DNA of 64,000 bases from NCBI GenBank assembly GCA_026874595.1, contig CM049309.1:91660723-91724722 (forward strand), written 5' to 3'. A program made the position numbers and the translations under genes. Positions 43,379 to 54,589 of the stretch are shown one piece after another. The notes beneath the pieces are model-generated. The model saw only the letters and a program-made list of their open reading frames with translations. It was not told where the DNA came from and searched no databases. Source of the stretch: Sipunculus nudus. Taxonomy: Eukaryota; Annelida; Sipuncula; Golfingiida; Sipunculidae. Each line of letters opens with the position of its first letter. The stretch's first letter is position 1.

Positions 43379-44063
43379 GTATATATATAAGTAACGGGTC
43401 TTTCTTAAACTCGTCTGGTTCGCCGACCTTAAACTTGTCTGGTTGTTTCCGGAGTTCTCCCTCAGGTATTTGTTTTATTTTGTTTTTGCCCAATCCAGGC
43501 CACAGTTCCCCTTTCAGATTTGGTCTTGTTTTACATAACAATAGAGTAGGTAAGAGCGGGAAATCTAGCCGTGGAGACGGCATTCAGCTCATATATTGTT
43601 GGTTGTGGCAGCACGCCATTTCAACATTTGTCTCTATTGTCTTGTAGGTGAGTTACCATTTTTCTTATAGTTAAAGGTTTCTTATTTTTAAGTTACCTTT
43701 ATAACTCTCGTCCCTAAATAGTCTCTAAATATATGCTTTTACTCTCGAGCTTAAACATGCTATCCGTTTTGCTCTCGAGCTTAAACATAACTTTTACTCT
43801 CTCTGAAACCCGACTTCATTTTTGCTCATGCATAAAATACTTACATGCGAGTGTTTTCTGAATGTATTAACTCCGTATGTCTTTATGTATGTTAACACAT
43901 GTTAAAAGGATTCCGCTAATACTGTTAGTTGTGGCAGCACGCCATTTCAACATTTGTCTCTATTGTCTTGTAGTAAACAAATGCACCACCACTTGGCGTC
44001 ACTTTGTCACTTTGTCGTGAGAGCCCAAAATCTCCCTTAACACATATTTACGACCCCGTTACA
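43379..44063 (+). repeat. 5' LTR of element 2, with a 326-bp internal extra segment
   Basis: Starts within the TA tract; GTAACGGGTC is certain from 43391. Ends GACCCCGTTACA at 44063. A 50-bp string ending TCTCTATTGTCTTGTAG occurs at 43598-43647 and again at 43924-43973. The segment 43648-43973 starts GTGAGT and ends TTGTAG and is absent from the 3' LTR. Confidence 0.88.
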
Positions 44064-44065
44064 AA

Positions 44066-44081
44066 TGGAGCCCCTACTGAG
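44066..44081 (+). other. Candidate primer-binding site, element 2
   Basis: Two bases after the LTR comes TGGAGCCCCTACTGAG. The TGG start is right for a tRNA primer, but I could not assign the tRNA. It differs from element 1. Confidence 0.45.
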
Positions 44082-45098
44082 ATGTCTTGGGGTATACCGT
44101 CGTGTATTATAATGCGCATTAACACGTGTAAGCTATGAGTAGGCCTACAAGGAATCTCCATAGTCGCTACACGGACTATCTATCAATAATGGCCAGTATT
44201 TAATTTCTTGGACCGCGAGACGTCGCTTTAACCCGTTGAGGACCCGGGTATTTCGCCTCAAACTGCGCGTGCCCCTTTATGCCATGTCATGCATGATTAC
44301 GTCGAGGATCACTTTGCTCTGTTCACTATGTGCAAAATTGAAAGCTGCTTGAAATTGTTATTTTGTGCGCCTGTAGACGATTTCTGTGTTCACGAAGGAA
44401 ATCAAAGCCGGCTGGTTTTCGGAGTGTCAAAGGAATTCACCACACAAGGTACTTTTTCGCCGCTGAAATTTTGCATGTACCACTGTTAATTATTTCAGTG
44501 GAACACGTGTCTTTGACGTTTTAATGTTCATTTTGAACTGTGACTAGAACAGTTTTTAGCAGAACATTTTGCAGGACTTTTTGCTGATATTATTGTTTAA
44601 ACATGTACGTGTAGGAGTCACATGTTATGTATATACTAATGTCAGAGGTAACCATACATTGTGGTAGCGACTGGTAGCAGGCGTCAGGATTCACCTTTAT
44701 TCGTCATTATTCCCTTCTGTCCATCACTACCGCTTCATTATCGCTCAGGCCAATAATATTCCATTTTGGGACTTGTCTAGGTTTTATTTTTTACTGGATA
44801 TTTTTTGTCAAAGTTGTCTTTGTTGAGCTGGATATTTTTCCAGATTTTCAAGTTTTTTTTTTCTAACATTTTGGCTTTGAATTGTTTGGTCATTTCACAT
44901 TTTTTTAACACTTGACTTGTTCTCTCATTTAAGTCTACACTTTTGCCTTGTATCTCGTGCTGTCACTTCTGCATTTGATCATAACATTGTACTATAAGAT
45001 GTAAACAATAGTGAAGGTGACTTGTGTTTTGAACAACTTTGTATTATAGCACTTAGGGGTAATACACTTAGGATTGTTTTTTGCATTACACTGCAAAC
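44082..45098 (+). other. Leader of element 2
   Basis: About 1 kb with no supported gene. A 66-residue plus frame at 44289-44489 (MHDYVEDHFALF..) shows no domain. Confidence 0.5.
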
Positions 45099-46309
45099 AT
45101 GGTTGACATTTAATGTGTGGTATCCATACATGGGGTTCTACCGGATGTTGATTATGATGATTTGCTGACCCAGTTTGGTAAGATTGAGGAAGTAAATAAC
45201 TTGTTGCTGGTTAGGGAAGCACACTCACACCTGTGTACAGGGAAAGGATATATCGTATTCCATAATGAAAGGTCAGCATCTTCTGCAACACATGCAGAAT
45301 TCAAGAAATTCTCACTGGCCCCAGGTCAGGAGACTGACATTAGTGAGATTAATGCTATGATTGAATGGGGTAGGTTGAATAATGTCGATATCACACAGCC
45401 TATTGCAGAAAGGAGTATACATCAATTGATTTACAAGCTCTCATTCCTTTCAGATGACCAGATATCAGACCTCTTTGTCGAGATGAAGAAGGTTCGTGGT
45501 AACATCTTTCCTTCTGGAAAGTACAGTTGGCAGTTATGAACAATGGAGGTGACATGTGAAAGCATTATTGTCAGAGGATTCTACCTCTCAGGCAAAGATA
45601 AAAAAATTGCAGCTATACATCAATCAGTTAAAGGTACAGCAGGTAGTGTACTTTTATCTTTGCCCGAGGGGTCAAGCCCATACGATACACTTAATACGTT
45701 TGACAAAAACGTTGGGAATGTCTTACCTGTAAATGTCTCAGAACATAGGTTTCACTCTAGTGAACAAGGCTCAAAAGAGGATATCGTATCCTGGAGCTGT
45801 AGACTCCATCGGATGCCTGATTTGATCATAGAGAAACGTGCTTGTCTTGTTCAGGATATGACCAAATGCTTAGGTCTACATTTTGGGATATCTTGGTCTC
45901 AAAGGAGATCAAAGAAGCTACCAGATATAGATTTGAATGTGACGAAAGCTTTGATGAAATTTTCACAGCTTGCCGTACTCTAGAGATGCAAAATAGACAA
46001 TCAGTAAAGTCAGGTGAGAAGGCATCTGTTAGTACCCATCAATTATCTTCATCTAGCAGTGCCAAACAAACACCAAATTTTGATCCATTGTTTGAGAGAA
46101 TGGATGCCTTAGACTCTAAATTTTCCTCAAAACTAGACAGAGTTTCTAAGTTAGAAAAAGCACAAATGAGTGGAGGCAGAGACCATTCTATGAAATCAGT
46201 AGATACTGAAACATTAAAAGATTTGTATTGCAACCGTTGTAAAAGAAATATCCATACACCAGACACTTTTCATGCTAAAAGGGAGAGATTTGGTAAACTT
46301 TTAAACTGA
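45099..46309 (+). pseudogene. gag: gag pseudogene, element 2
   Basis: Starts ATG at 45099; a stop follows at codon 5 (45111). The reading frame then gives an RRM with a clear RNP1-like KGYIVFHN (residues about 45-52). An in-frame TGA at 45537 lies in the capsid region after KYSWQL. A frameshift near 45840-45980 moves the rest to another frame. The capsid pattern HQSVKGTAGSVLLSLPEG ... CRLHRM and a coiled-coil segment remain recognisable. The zinc knuckle keeps C-x2-C-x4-H, but its last Cys is Phe. It ends on the same TTTAAACTGA as element 1. Confidence 0.88.
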
Positions 46310-46362
46310 ACATTGCCTGTTCTCCGCCGTGGGGGAGAACAGGTGCTGATAGTAAACCCACG
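46300..46362 (+). promoter_or_regulatory. -1 frameshift pseudoknot, element 2
   Basis: Gag reads CTT TTA AAC TGA, with heptamer T TTA AAC at 46300-46306 in phase. A 9-nt spacer is followed by stem 1, CCTGTTCTCC (46316-46325) with GGAGAACAGG (46334-46343), 10 perfect pairs. Loop bases CGTGGG (46328-46333) pair perfectly with CCCACG (46357-46362) as stem 2. Loop 1 is 2 nt, no base lies between the stems, and loop 3 is 13 nt: a classic H-type pseudoknot. Stem 1 shares no sequence with element 1, so pairing, not sequence, is conserved. Confidence 0.88.
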
Positions 46363-49300
46363 TCTAAATCATCGATCCCTGTTCCTGTTGTTGGTAATAC
46401 CCATATTGTTGAAATGATTGCTGATAACAAATGATGCAATGGCTTACTTGACACAGGGTCACAAGTTAGTACGGTTGCAGAATGGTTCTTTAAGAAACAT
46501 CTTCCCAGTTCTGATATGACTGGGGTGGAAGATCTCCTCGATTTAGGACATGTTGGTGGTGAATCAATAGTATATCTTGGGATCGTTCCAGCTGACATAA
46601 TTTTTCCTGATATATTGCAAAATGAAACTTTTTCTATTCCAGTGCTGGTGATGGAGGATACTGAATTTAACAATGAGGTTCCTTTCTTAATTGGAACAAA
46701 CCTTCTCAGCTCTTGTTTACAGATGCTCCAGAACAAGGCGGGAAACCAGTTTGTTCAGAAGTTAGGTGTTTTAACCCCATGGAAACTTGCTTTTCAGAGT
46801 ATCCAGGCACTGGAAAAGAAACTACCAGTAACATAAATCATGTAATATCCACCAAAGCAATAACAATAAAGGTCTCGCCTGGTGCCACTGTCTCTATTAG
46901 TGGTTTAACAAGAGCCCATACACAGGGTAGTGTATTAGTTGTAGCTGAAGAAAACATCATGCATGCCCTACCTGCAGGACTGATGATGCCTCAATTGCTC
47001 TATGAAGTATATTTTTCTTCAGGTGGAAAACACAGATCTATTGTTACTATACAGAAATTATCTTGTTATCATTCCGAGTAAAACAATTCTTTGTGATTTA
47101 AGGAAGCCACTGTTGTTCCACCATCAGTATCAGACGCTGCAGATGATTTCCTTAATTCATTCAAATTTAGCAGTGACATTTCATCAACTGAATTGGAACA
47201 GCTGCAAAGCTTGTTAATCAAATGGAAACATATTTTCTCTTTCAGTGATACTGATTTTGGGCGCACCAGTGTAGTAAAACATGAAATCAAATTAACCAAT
47301 AATGAACCTTTCAGAGAAAGATATAGGCGCATTCCACCACAAATGTTTTATGAGGTAAAAGAACATCTTCGAGATATGCTGAAAGCCAAAGTCATCAAGG
47401 AGAGCAATTTTCCTTTTGCGAGTCCTGTGGTCCTTGTGCGTAAACCAGATAACTCTTTGAGGTTTTGTGTTGATTACAGGAAATTGAACACCTGTACCGT
47501 AAGAGATGCCCACACTCTGCCGAGGATGGATGATACATTGGACTCTTTAATGGGTAGTCAGTATTATTCATCCCTAGATCTGAAGTCTTGATATTGGCAG
47601 GTGGAAGTTGCAGATGAAGACAAACAGAAAACAGCTTTTACTGTAGGTCCATTAGGATTCTATTAATTTGAAACTATGCCTTTCGAATTAAATAACGCGC
47701 TTGCCTTATTCCAACGATTGATGCAGAAGGTTATTGGGGATCTTCATTTGAAGGAATGCTGGTGATATCTTTATGATATCATTGTAGCGTCCCGTAGTTT
47801 TAGGCCGCTTAAATTCTGTCTTTCAACGTCTTTCTGATGCAGGTCTAAAGCTAAAACCATCTAAAAGTCACTTTTTTTCAGCAAGAAATCAAGTACATGT
47901 ATTTGTGTCACGTGGTGTCAAAAGAAGGCATTATAACGGTTCCCAGCAAAATACAGGTTCTGCAAGAATGACCAATACCAAACTGTGTCCAGGATGTATG
48001 TAGACTTTTTAGGATTTGCAGTTTTTTATCGCAAGTTCCTAAAAAGGTTTTGCTGTTTTAGCTAGACCTTTCCATGATCTACTGAATGGAAACCAGCGCA
48101 GACTTAAAGCAAGAGTAAAATCTACGAATTCAGCAACTCAACCATTTATTTGGACATCTGATCACAAAAACGCATTTGACACATTAATTGATGCTTTATC
48201 CAAAGCTCCTGTGCTTGCTTTTGCTGATTTTTCACGTCCTTTAATTTACATACCGATGACAGTTTTAGTGGACTTTCAGGTATCTTGTACCAGGAACCGA
48301 ATGGGGAGAAGAAACCTATTGCTTTTGCAAGCCGCAGCTCAACACCAGCGGAGTCTAGATATCCAGCGCACAAATTGGAATTTCTAGCTTTAAAATGGAG
48401 CATTACAGATAAATTCAAAGACTATCTGTACAGCTCTTGTTTCACTGTTTTTACAGATAATAACCCCCTTGCTTATGTTCTCTCCACAGCAATGCCACCG
48501 GACAACGATGGGTTGCCGAACTTGCAAATTATGAGTTTAGCATAAAATAGCGCTCAGGAAAGCATAGCATCGATGCCGACGAGCTCTCGCGAATTCCTAG
48601 AGCTATTTGCGATAAAGGTAGAGGCGAAGGACAAGATATTCCTCCTGAGGTTGTGATGGCTATATGTAACCCCAAAATAGCGACACCAGCTTTGATATCC
48701 ACCATAACATGGATGCCTGATACTGTCTTATGTATGAACGTCCCTTGTATATCGTTGCTTCAGGACCCGCAGGATACGCTCTGAACAATGGCAGGATGAC
48801 CTGTTGAAACGATTCATTCTTTATCTGAAGGATGGTACCCGAATAAGTAAACCCACTCTAAAGCCAGATCAGATTTATCTTTTCAGGTATTTAGATTCAC
48901 TTGTTCTAAAGGATGGGATTCTCTACCGTCGCCTTTGTGATGGGAAAGAACAATTCCAGCTAGTGGTTCCTTCACAATGTCTACAAACTGCCATGTCAGG
49001 TATTCATGATGATGTCAGCCATCTTGGTCGCAATCGTACATTATAACTCGCTTAAGATAGGGTTTCTGGCCAAAAATGACACGTGATATAGAGAAGTATG
49101 TCAGGGAATGTCCTCGATGTATACGGCCAAACACACCGCCCGATACTGCTCCTTTAGTTTCCTTAAATTCAAGCGGACCGATGGAGCTACTTTGTGTTGA
49201 TTTTCTTTGTATAGATCCCTCTAAGGTTGGGGTAGAAAATGTCCTCGTAATGACGGACCATTTTACTCGATACTTGATGGCGATTCCATGTCGAAGTACA

Positions 49301-50451
49301 AAGGCTAAACAGACTGCTAAGATGCCACTAGATACCTCTGTAAACCACTTTGGATTTCCTAGTAGAATCCATAGTGACCAAGGTAGGCAGTTTAAGTCTC
49401 AATTGGTACGAGAACTTTTGTCGCCTCTGTGGTATAAAGAAATCTCGTACGGCTCCTTACCATGCCCAGGGTAACCCAGTTGAACGCCTTAACCGTACCC
49501 TATTAAATATTTTGGGTACCCTGGAGGATGAACAAAAGAGAAACTGGAAAGATCACATTGGCCCACTTACTTATGCATTCAATTGTAGCAAAAACGAGTC
49601 TACCGGGTATTCACAGTTTTTCTTAATTATTTGGCGTCATCCTCAACTCCCAAATAATTTAATTTTGGGAACTGACAATCCAACTGTCCAACAATCATAC
49701 CGAACGTACGCTTCTGATTTAAAAAATCAGTTATCGACGGCTTATGATATTGCCCAGCGCACTTCCGCCGCTTCAAAACACCGTCATAAGAAACTATACG
49801 ACTGTCGGTCGCATGGTGCTGTACTTGACATCGGTGATCGCGTGTTAGTTCGTAACGTAGCTTTAACAGGAAAACACAAATTGGCAAATAAATGGGGAGA
49901 ACAGGTTTATGTTGTTAAAATGCAACCAAAAGCAGGGATACCCGTTTATGTTGTCTCTCCTATTGACAATCCATCGCTCAGTCGTACGCTACATCGTAAT
50001 CTACTCCTGCAAATTGATTATATTCCTGATCCTCAAACCACCAATCTACAGAGAAATGTACCGGACTCTCAGAATTCCAGTGAACTGTCGTCTGATAGTG
50101 ATATTGATTCAGATGCTATTATCATGGTGATTGATTCTGAGCATTATATATCCAATGATGATACCAATAATGATATTCTTTCTACTTCAGAACCAACTTA
50201 CTAACATTCAAGATGATGTACCTGTACTATCTGCAGCTGAAACTTTTATTTCATCGGATGACGAGTCTGTTACCTCCATGGTGTGCGATAACGAGGGCCC
50301 CTGGGTCCAGTCTCCTGTATCTATACCTCCACCTGATAACGCTCCTTCCCTTTCAGTGAATATAGAATCACCTCCTAGACAATTAAGAAGATCGACACGT
50401 CAGAAACAGTTACCTTCCTATCTTCGTTCTGGCGATTATGTCATAGATTAA
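46306..50451 (+). pseudogene. pol: pol pseudogene, element 2
   Basis: Protease motif GLLDTGSQVSTVAEWF near 46441 follows an in-frame TGA at 46432. Frameshifts occur near 46800 and 47080. RT blocks FRERYRRIPP, VLVRKPDNSLRFCVDYRKLN and TLPRMDDTLDSL lie at 47193-47591, then stops at 47589 and 47664. The catalytic box is altered to YLYD near 47770. RNase H remnants (PAHKLEFLALKWS, TDNNPLAYVLS) are at 48285-48545. Integrase zinc-finger and core pieces (ECPRCIRP, LLCVDFL, HSDQGRQF, VERLNRTLLN) run from 48960 to 49520 across a frameshift. The C-domain (GDRVLVRN) and the conserved end LRSGDYV are at 49800-50451. Not functional. Confidence 0.9.
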
Positions 50452-50678
50452 ATTAATATTAAGTACTTTTTGTCCAATAAGGACTAGGTCGTTTATAATG
50501 ATATCCTAGTAAGGATTGATATCGACAGACTAAACATCTATGTTTAGTACATACTGCGCCATAGACTTCTTTGTGTATATATGTGTTGATATATTTCTTT
50601 CAGCCGAAGGTTAATTGCTTTGTTCTATCGTATCATCGCCATCTTGTTTAGTTTTAAATGTCGGGTCGCCATTTTCTT

Positions 50679-50688
50679 AGGGGGGGGA
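50679..50688 (+). other. Polypurine tract, element 2
   Basis: AGGGGGGGGA directly precedes TGTATGTAACGGG, so the 3' LTR may begin at 50689 rather than at the TGTAACGG at 50693. Confidence 0.75.
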
Positions 50689-51002
50689 TGTATGTAACGG
50701 GTCTATCTTAAACTCGTCTGGTTCGCCGACCTTAAACTTGTCTGGTTCATTCCAGGAGTTCTCCCTCAGGGATTTGCTTTATTTTGTTCTTGCCCAATCG
50801 AGGCCAGAGTTCCCCTTTCAGATTTGGTCTTGTTTTACATAACAATAGAGACGGTAAGAGCGGGAGACTCATACTGTTGGTTGTGGCAGCAAGCCATTTC
50901 AACATTTGTCTCTATCGTCTTTAGTAAACGATTGCACCACCACTTGGCGTCACTTTGTCGTGAGAGCCCAACATCTCCCTGAACACATATTTACGACCCC
51001 GT

Positions 51003-51006
<4 letters not shown>
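50689..51006 (+). repeat. 3' LTR of element 2
   Basis: About 318 bp, ending GACCCCGTTACA at 51006. The ends TGTAACGGG and CCCGTTACA form a terminal inverted repeat. Compared with the 5' LTR it lacks the 326-bp segment and shows scattered substitutions. Confidence 0.9.

Positions 51007-51057
<51 letters not shown>
51007..51057. repeat. (TA)n microsatellite
   Basis: Uninterrupted TA run directly abutting the 3' LTR. It probably represents the target of element 2. Confidence 0.95.
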
Positions 51058-51060
<3 letters not shown>

Positions 51061-51747
51061 TAAAACTTTATTGATTTTGTGTTTCATCTCACCACTGAAA
51101 CTAAAATCAAACGACCCATTGCGCCGAAAATGGTCTTGACATTTGCGTTTCCCGGTACTAGCTGAAAATATTGATTGGTCGTGTGGAACACATGGATTCC
51201 AGAATCAATGTCTTATTATTTCTGAGTAATCATGGTGTTACAAAGAGACAAAAAAAATAAGGATTTATTAGATTGGGCAAGGTTCTGATTGCGCGTAATA
51301 ATCACAGTACCTTAAATGAGGAATATATGACAGATATTTATGGTACAGTTAGCTTACTTTTAATAGTTGAACACCGCCTAAATTAAGGTTAAACCATGAA
51401 GTCACCTAGTTTCAGAGAGCTCAAAATGCAGTAGAAAATTGTGAAAAAAAGTCCTCTGATTCCAGCATTTTATTGCAAATCAGCAGCTTCTAACTCTACG
51501 TAAGCATGCAGACTGCATAAACGTTTCTTACTGATATGAATGCAGATATAATTTACATAGGAAATTTCCATCTATACGCTCTCTCCTTATAGCATTTTTT
51601 CCCGACACTTGTCCATTCCCTTATGATTTATCATGTATGTCTTTCGGTAGCTCTGTTTTATAGCAGATCTGTAAAAACATATTACATGTATATTCAATAT
51701 CAAGAACTGCAGTAAAAGTTTCAGTTGAGAGTACATGATGTAGTGAG

Positions 51748-51765
51748 CGCTGCACGCGTGCAGCG
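51748..51765. other. Perfect 18-bp GC-rich palindrome
   Basis: CGCTGCACGCGTGCAGCG is fully self-complementary and stands out from AT-rich surroundings, 45 bp before the MITE. Confidence 0.85.
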
Positions 51766-51809
51766 AAACGGTATTTACCAATTTTCAGGCCAGTAAACTC
51801 AGTCCTGTA

Positions 51810-52475
51810 GGTGGTTTTCCATAAGCGCGTATCTGTAGTACGCATCGCATGTGTAGTCGTATGCGTAGTCCGTATCCGCAAAGTTCGTTTTCCCATAAAT
51901 ACGCATGCGTAGTCCGTACTCAGTATTGATAGGTGATTGATAGCTGAAGTTTTTCCTATTTTGCAAGCCATTTCACAATTTACTAGAAAGAATATTTATT
52001 GTACATTTCTTTATATTAGCGTCAAAAGTTCATATGATAAAATTGAAATAACAAGTTTTTTTAAAATATCATTATTTGTGATATTTTATACGAGAGTGAT
52101 GTTTACGCTTCAATCAACCAGAAACATGTTGCCTGTGATAAGAAAGGAAAACAAAATTCAGTTAAATGCCAGTATGCTTGATTTCCGAAAAACTGATGCC
52201 AGAAATGACATTCATACCACTTGGAAATAGATATTGTGTGTACAACACGGCCTGAATGGGAAAACTCTATGCTATTAACCTGAAACCGACACGATGATTG
52301 GTATGCGTAGTGCTCAAAAATGACTCCCAGCAGCGTGCGGATACGGACTTCGCATCCGGGCTACGCATGCGGATGATTGGAAACGGCCCAGTTAAAACAG
52401 TTTACAAAGCGATTTTTGCGGACTACGCATACGGACTATACGAATACGGACTATACGCACCTATGGAAAAGCACC
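51810..52475. mobile_element. MITE with long imperfect inverted ends
   Basis: The left end GGTGGTTTTCCATAAGCGCGTAT and the right end (inverted) GGTGCTTTTCCATAGGTGCGTAT match closely. Inside both, TACGCATACGGAC-type blocks repeat in inverted orientation (GTATGCGTAGTCCG left; CGGACTACGCATAC right). Flanking GTA and TTA suggest a decayed 3-bp target duplication as in PIF/Harbinger elements, but this is uncertain. A 97-residue interior plus frame at 51937-52230 has no transposase features. Confidence 0.65.
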
Positions 52476-52926
52476 TTAAGTTCTGCCAGAAACTTTAATT
52501 CACTGAACATCACCTGTGGCATGATTAGGATTTGATGATGCCGCACAATTTAAGTCAGTTGGCTGGGTGTTGTTGTATATACGCACCTTTCAGACAAGTT
52601 AATTCCCCTTAAACATGTACACATTTATCCACACACATGGGTCATTCTACAGATAAAACGACCCAATTAATTAAAATTCATGTCCCTGACATTTAAAGTA
52701 TCCTAGTACATATGCATCTGCCGTCGTGCTTCTGGGGTTTTCATTTGAGTTACATTTTCAGCTTAATTTAAGCTTATTTTTAAAGCGAAGTAATACCTTA
52801 AATGCTTAAAATCTATCCACGATGCTTCAATGGTCATCACAAAGTGTCTGTCCTCATGCAGTTATGAATAACTGATTATCCTCTTATTTTGATTAAAAAT
52901 AGTATAGCGCGAGGATTTCTCTCTCT

Positions 52927-52929
<3 letters not shown>

Positions 52930-53002
<73 letters not shown>
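52930..53002. repeat. (TA)n microsatellite
   Basis: Long TA run preceded by a CT-rich stretch (CTCTCTCTTT). Confidence 0.95.
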
Positions 53003-53006
<4 letters not shown>

Positions 53007-53920
53007 GATATCAACGTTCGAATTTTAAAAGTTTCTTGATATTCCTCTATTAATTCCCTTTAATTGCGATTGAAATGTATTTCCCCAGATTTTCCAACAC
53101 CCTTATAAAGACAATTTGATCGCCATGGCACTATATTAATTGATTACTCCTTGTTTAAACCCGCTTAAGGTAAAGTAACGTCACAGAATGACTCCATAAA
53201 ACCATCACTATCGGTATGTATTGCGTCACATTACAACAACAACAAAAAATCCATAATTTTGTAAAAATGTCCGTATATTTATTGGCTCATCAACACCGTT
53301 ACCTGTATTTCTCCAAAATGATGGAAGAAGTAGGAATTCTTTTCGCAGTTTCAGAATAAGCTCACACAGTTAACACTCAAATATATATACTGAGCACTAG
53401 AAAGGTTGAAGGAGTAATTAATTTTCTCTGAATAATTATCATATCTTTTATCAACACCATTATGTATCAACACAGTTACTTTCACTTTTAACTTTGGTCA
53501 ATGTCGATAAACGGTGTCGAAACAAAAAGGTGACAGGATGGATGTAACATTTCAATTCTACAAACTGGCATTGTTATTCAGAATTCAATCGTTTTAATAG
53601 GATCACTGTGTTATGTATTTTTATTTTTTAAATTTAAAATATTATAAAAGAAAAGAAGTGTACATCCTTTTCAGTAATGCTTTTGCCAATGATTACATAC
53701 ATCATACTTCATCACCGTTTTCCTTCTTCAACACCGTTATATTTTGAAAATAAGTATAATTTCAATAAAAATTACTTAAAACATATTAGAAAATGCTTTT
53801 GTCTCGCACATTTTTATTAGCCGAGGAAGATTACTATATTTTACGACCATTAATGGCATAACACCTTCATTGAATGGCCGGTGTATTTTGTTCCAGGATT
53901 TAAATGTAACTCATAAAATT
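53003..53920. other. No gene; dispersed TCAACACCGTTA motif
   Basis: TCAACACCGTTA or one-base variants occur at 53290, 53451, 53467 and 53729, with an inverted near-match at about 53505-53520. Otherwise AT-rich and non-coding. Confidence 0.55.
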
Positions 53921-54589
53921 AACATGTGACCAATAGGTCATGACGCTCAACTGGCTGGGAAGACATTCACAAAAGGAATTTTATCATCTGAATGTCAAAT
54001 TTGGTAGGTGGTGTCCCCATTCAACAGAACTATAGCTTGGAGGATATGGGTAACAGATACCTATATAATTTCAGAATTCCAAGGAGATTTTTTATTGACC
54101 TCCCTCGATGTCAAGTTAGAAGATTCTAGGTTGAATGGTTACGATTTGTGCCCTGTTAACTTATAACTGCATATTTGAAGGTCTAAAAAAAAAAAAGAAT
54201 ATAAAATGCGTAAAAATTCGAAAAAAATCAGGTGGCGACACCAGTCACGCAGGAACCGAAGAAAACACTCCATGATGAATATGCATGCACAGAATCATAG
54301 TGCTCAAAGCATTAGTTGTTCAGATACTGGAGCTTTAGTATCAAATTTTTAATTATTCTGAGGGTACAGATTCTGAGTCCCTGGCTCGGAGACTATAGGT
54401 TACAGAGACCTAATTCAGGTTTCCAAGGAGATTTTTCATTGACCACCCTGCATGCATAAGAAGATTCCAGGTCTGGCGGTTACGATTTGTGCCTGGTTAA
54501 CCGACGAACGGACAGACGGACGGCCCGACGGACGACGGACAAAGGGTGATCGCTATAGCTCAGATGACTTTCAGTCAGCTGAGCTAAAA
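53921..54589 (-). mobile_element. H2b Helentron-like element with both ends
   Basis: Left end AACATGTGACCAATAGGTCATGACGCTCAACTGG (a decayed terminal palindrome GACC..GGTC and subterminal repeat). Right end GCTATAGCTCAGATGACTTTCAGTCAGCTGAGCTAAAAC, preceded by CGGACGGACAGACGGACGG-like DNA. The interior contains GGTGGCGACACCAG and GTAACAGAGACCTAAT. It is about 670 bp and non-coding. Confidence 0.65.

Larger units (their letters stand above)
43379..51006 (+). mobile_element. Ty3/gypsy LTR retrotransposon 2, decayed
   Basis: Related to element 1 at roughly half of aligned protein positions and in the same orientation, but with its own LTR type (GTAACGGGTC ... GACCCCGTTACA). gag and pol carry many stops and frameshifts. 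It lies in a TA repeat: TA tracts border both the left edge (43358-43390) and the right edge (51007-51057), so a target duplication cannot be read. LTR divergence is several percent, so it is older than element 1. Confidence 0.92.
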
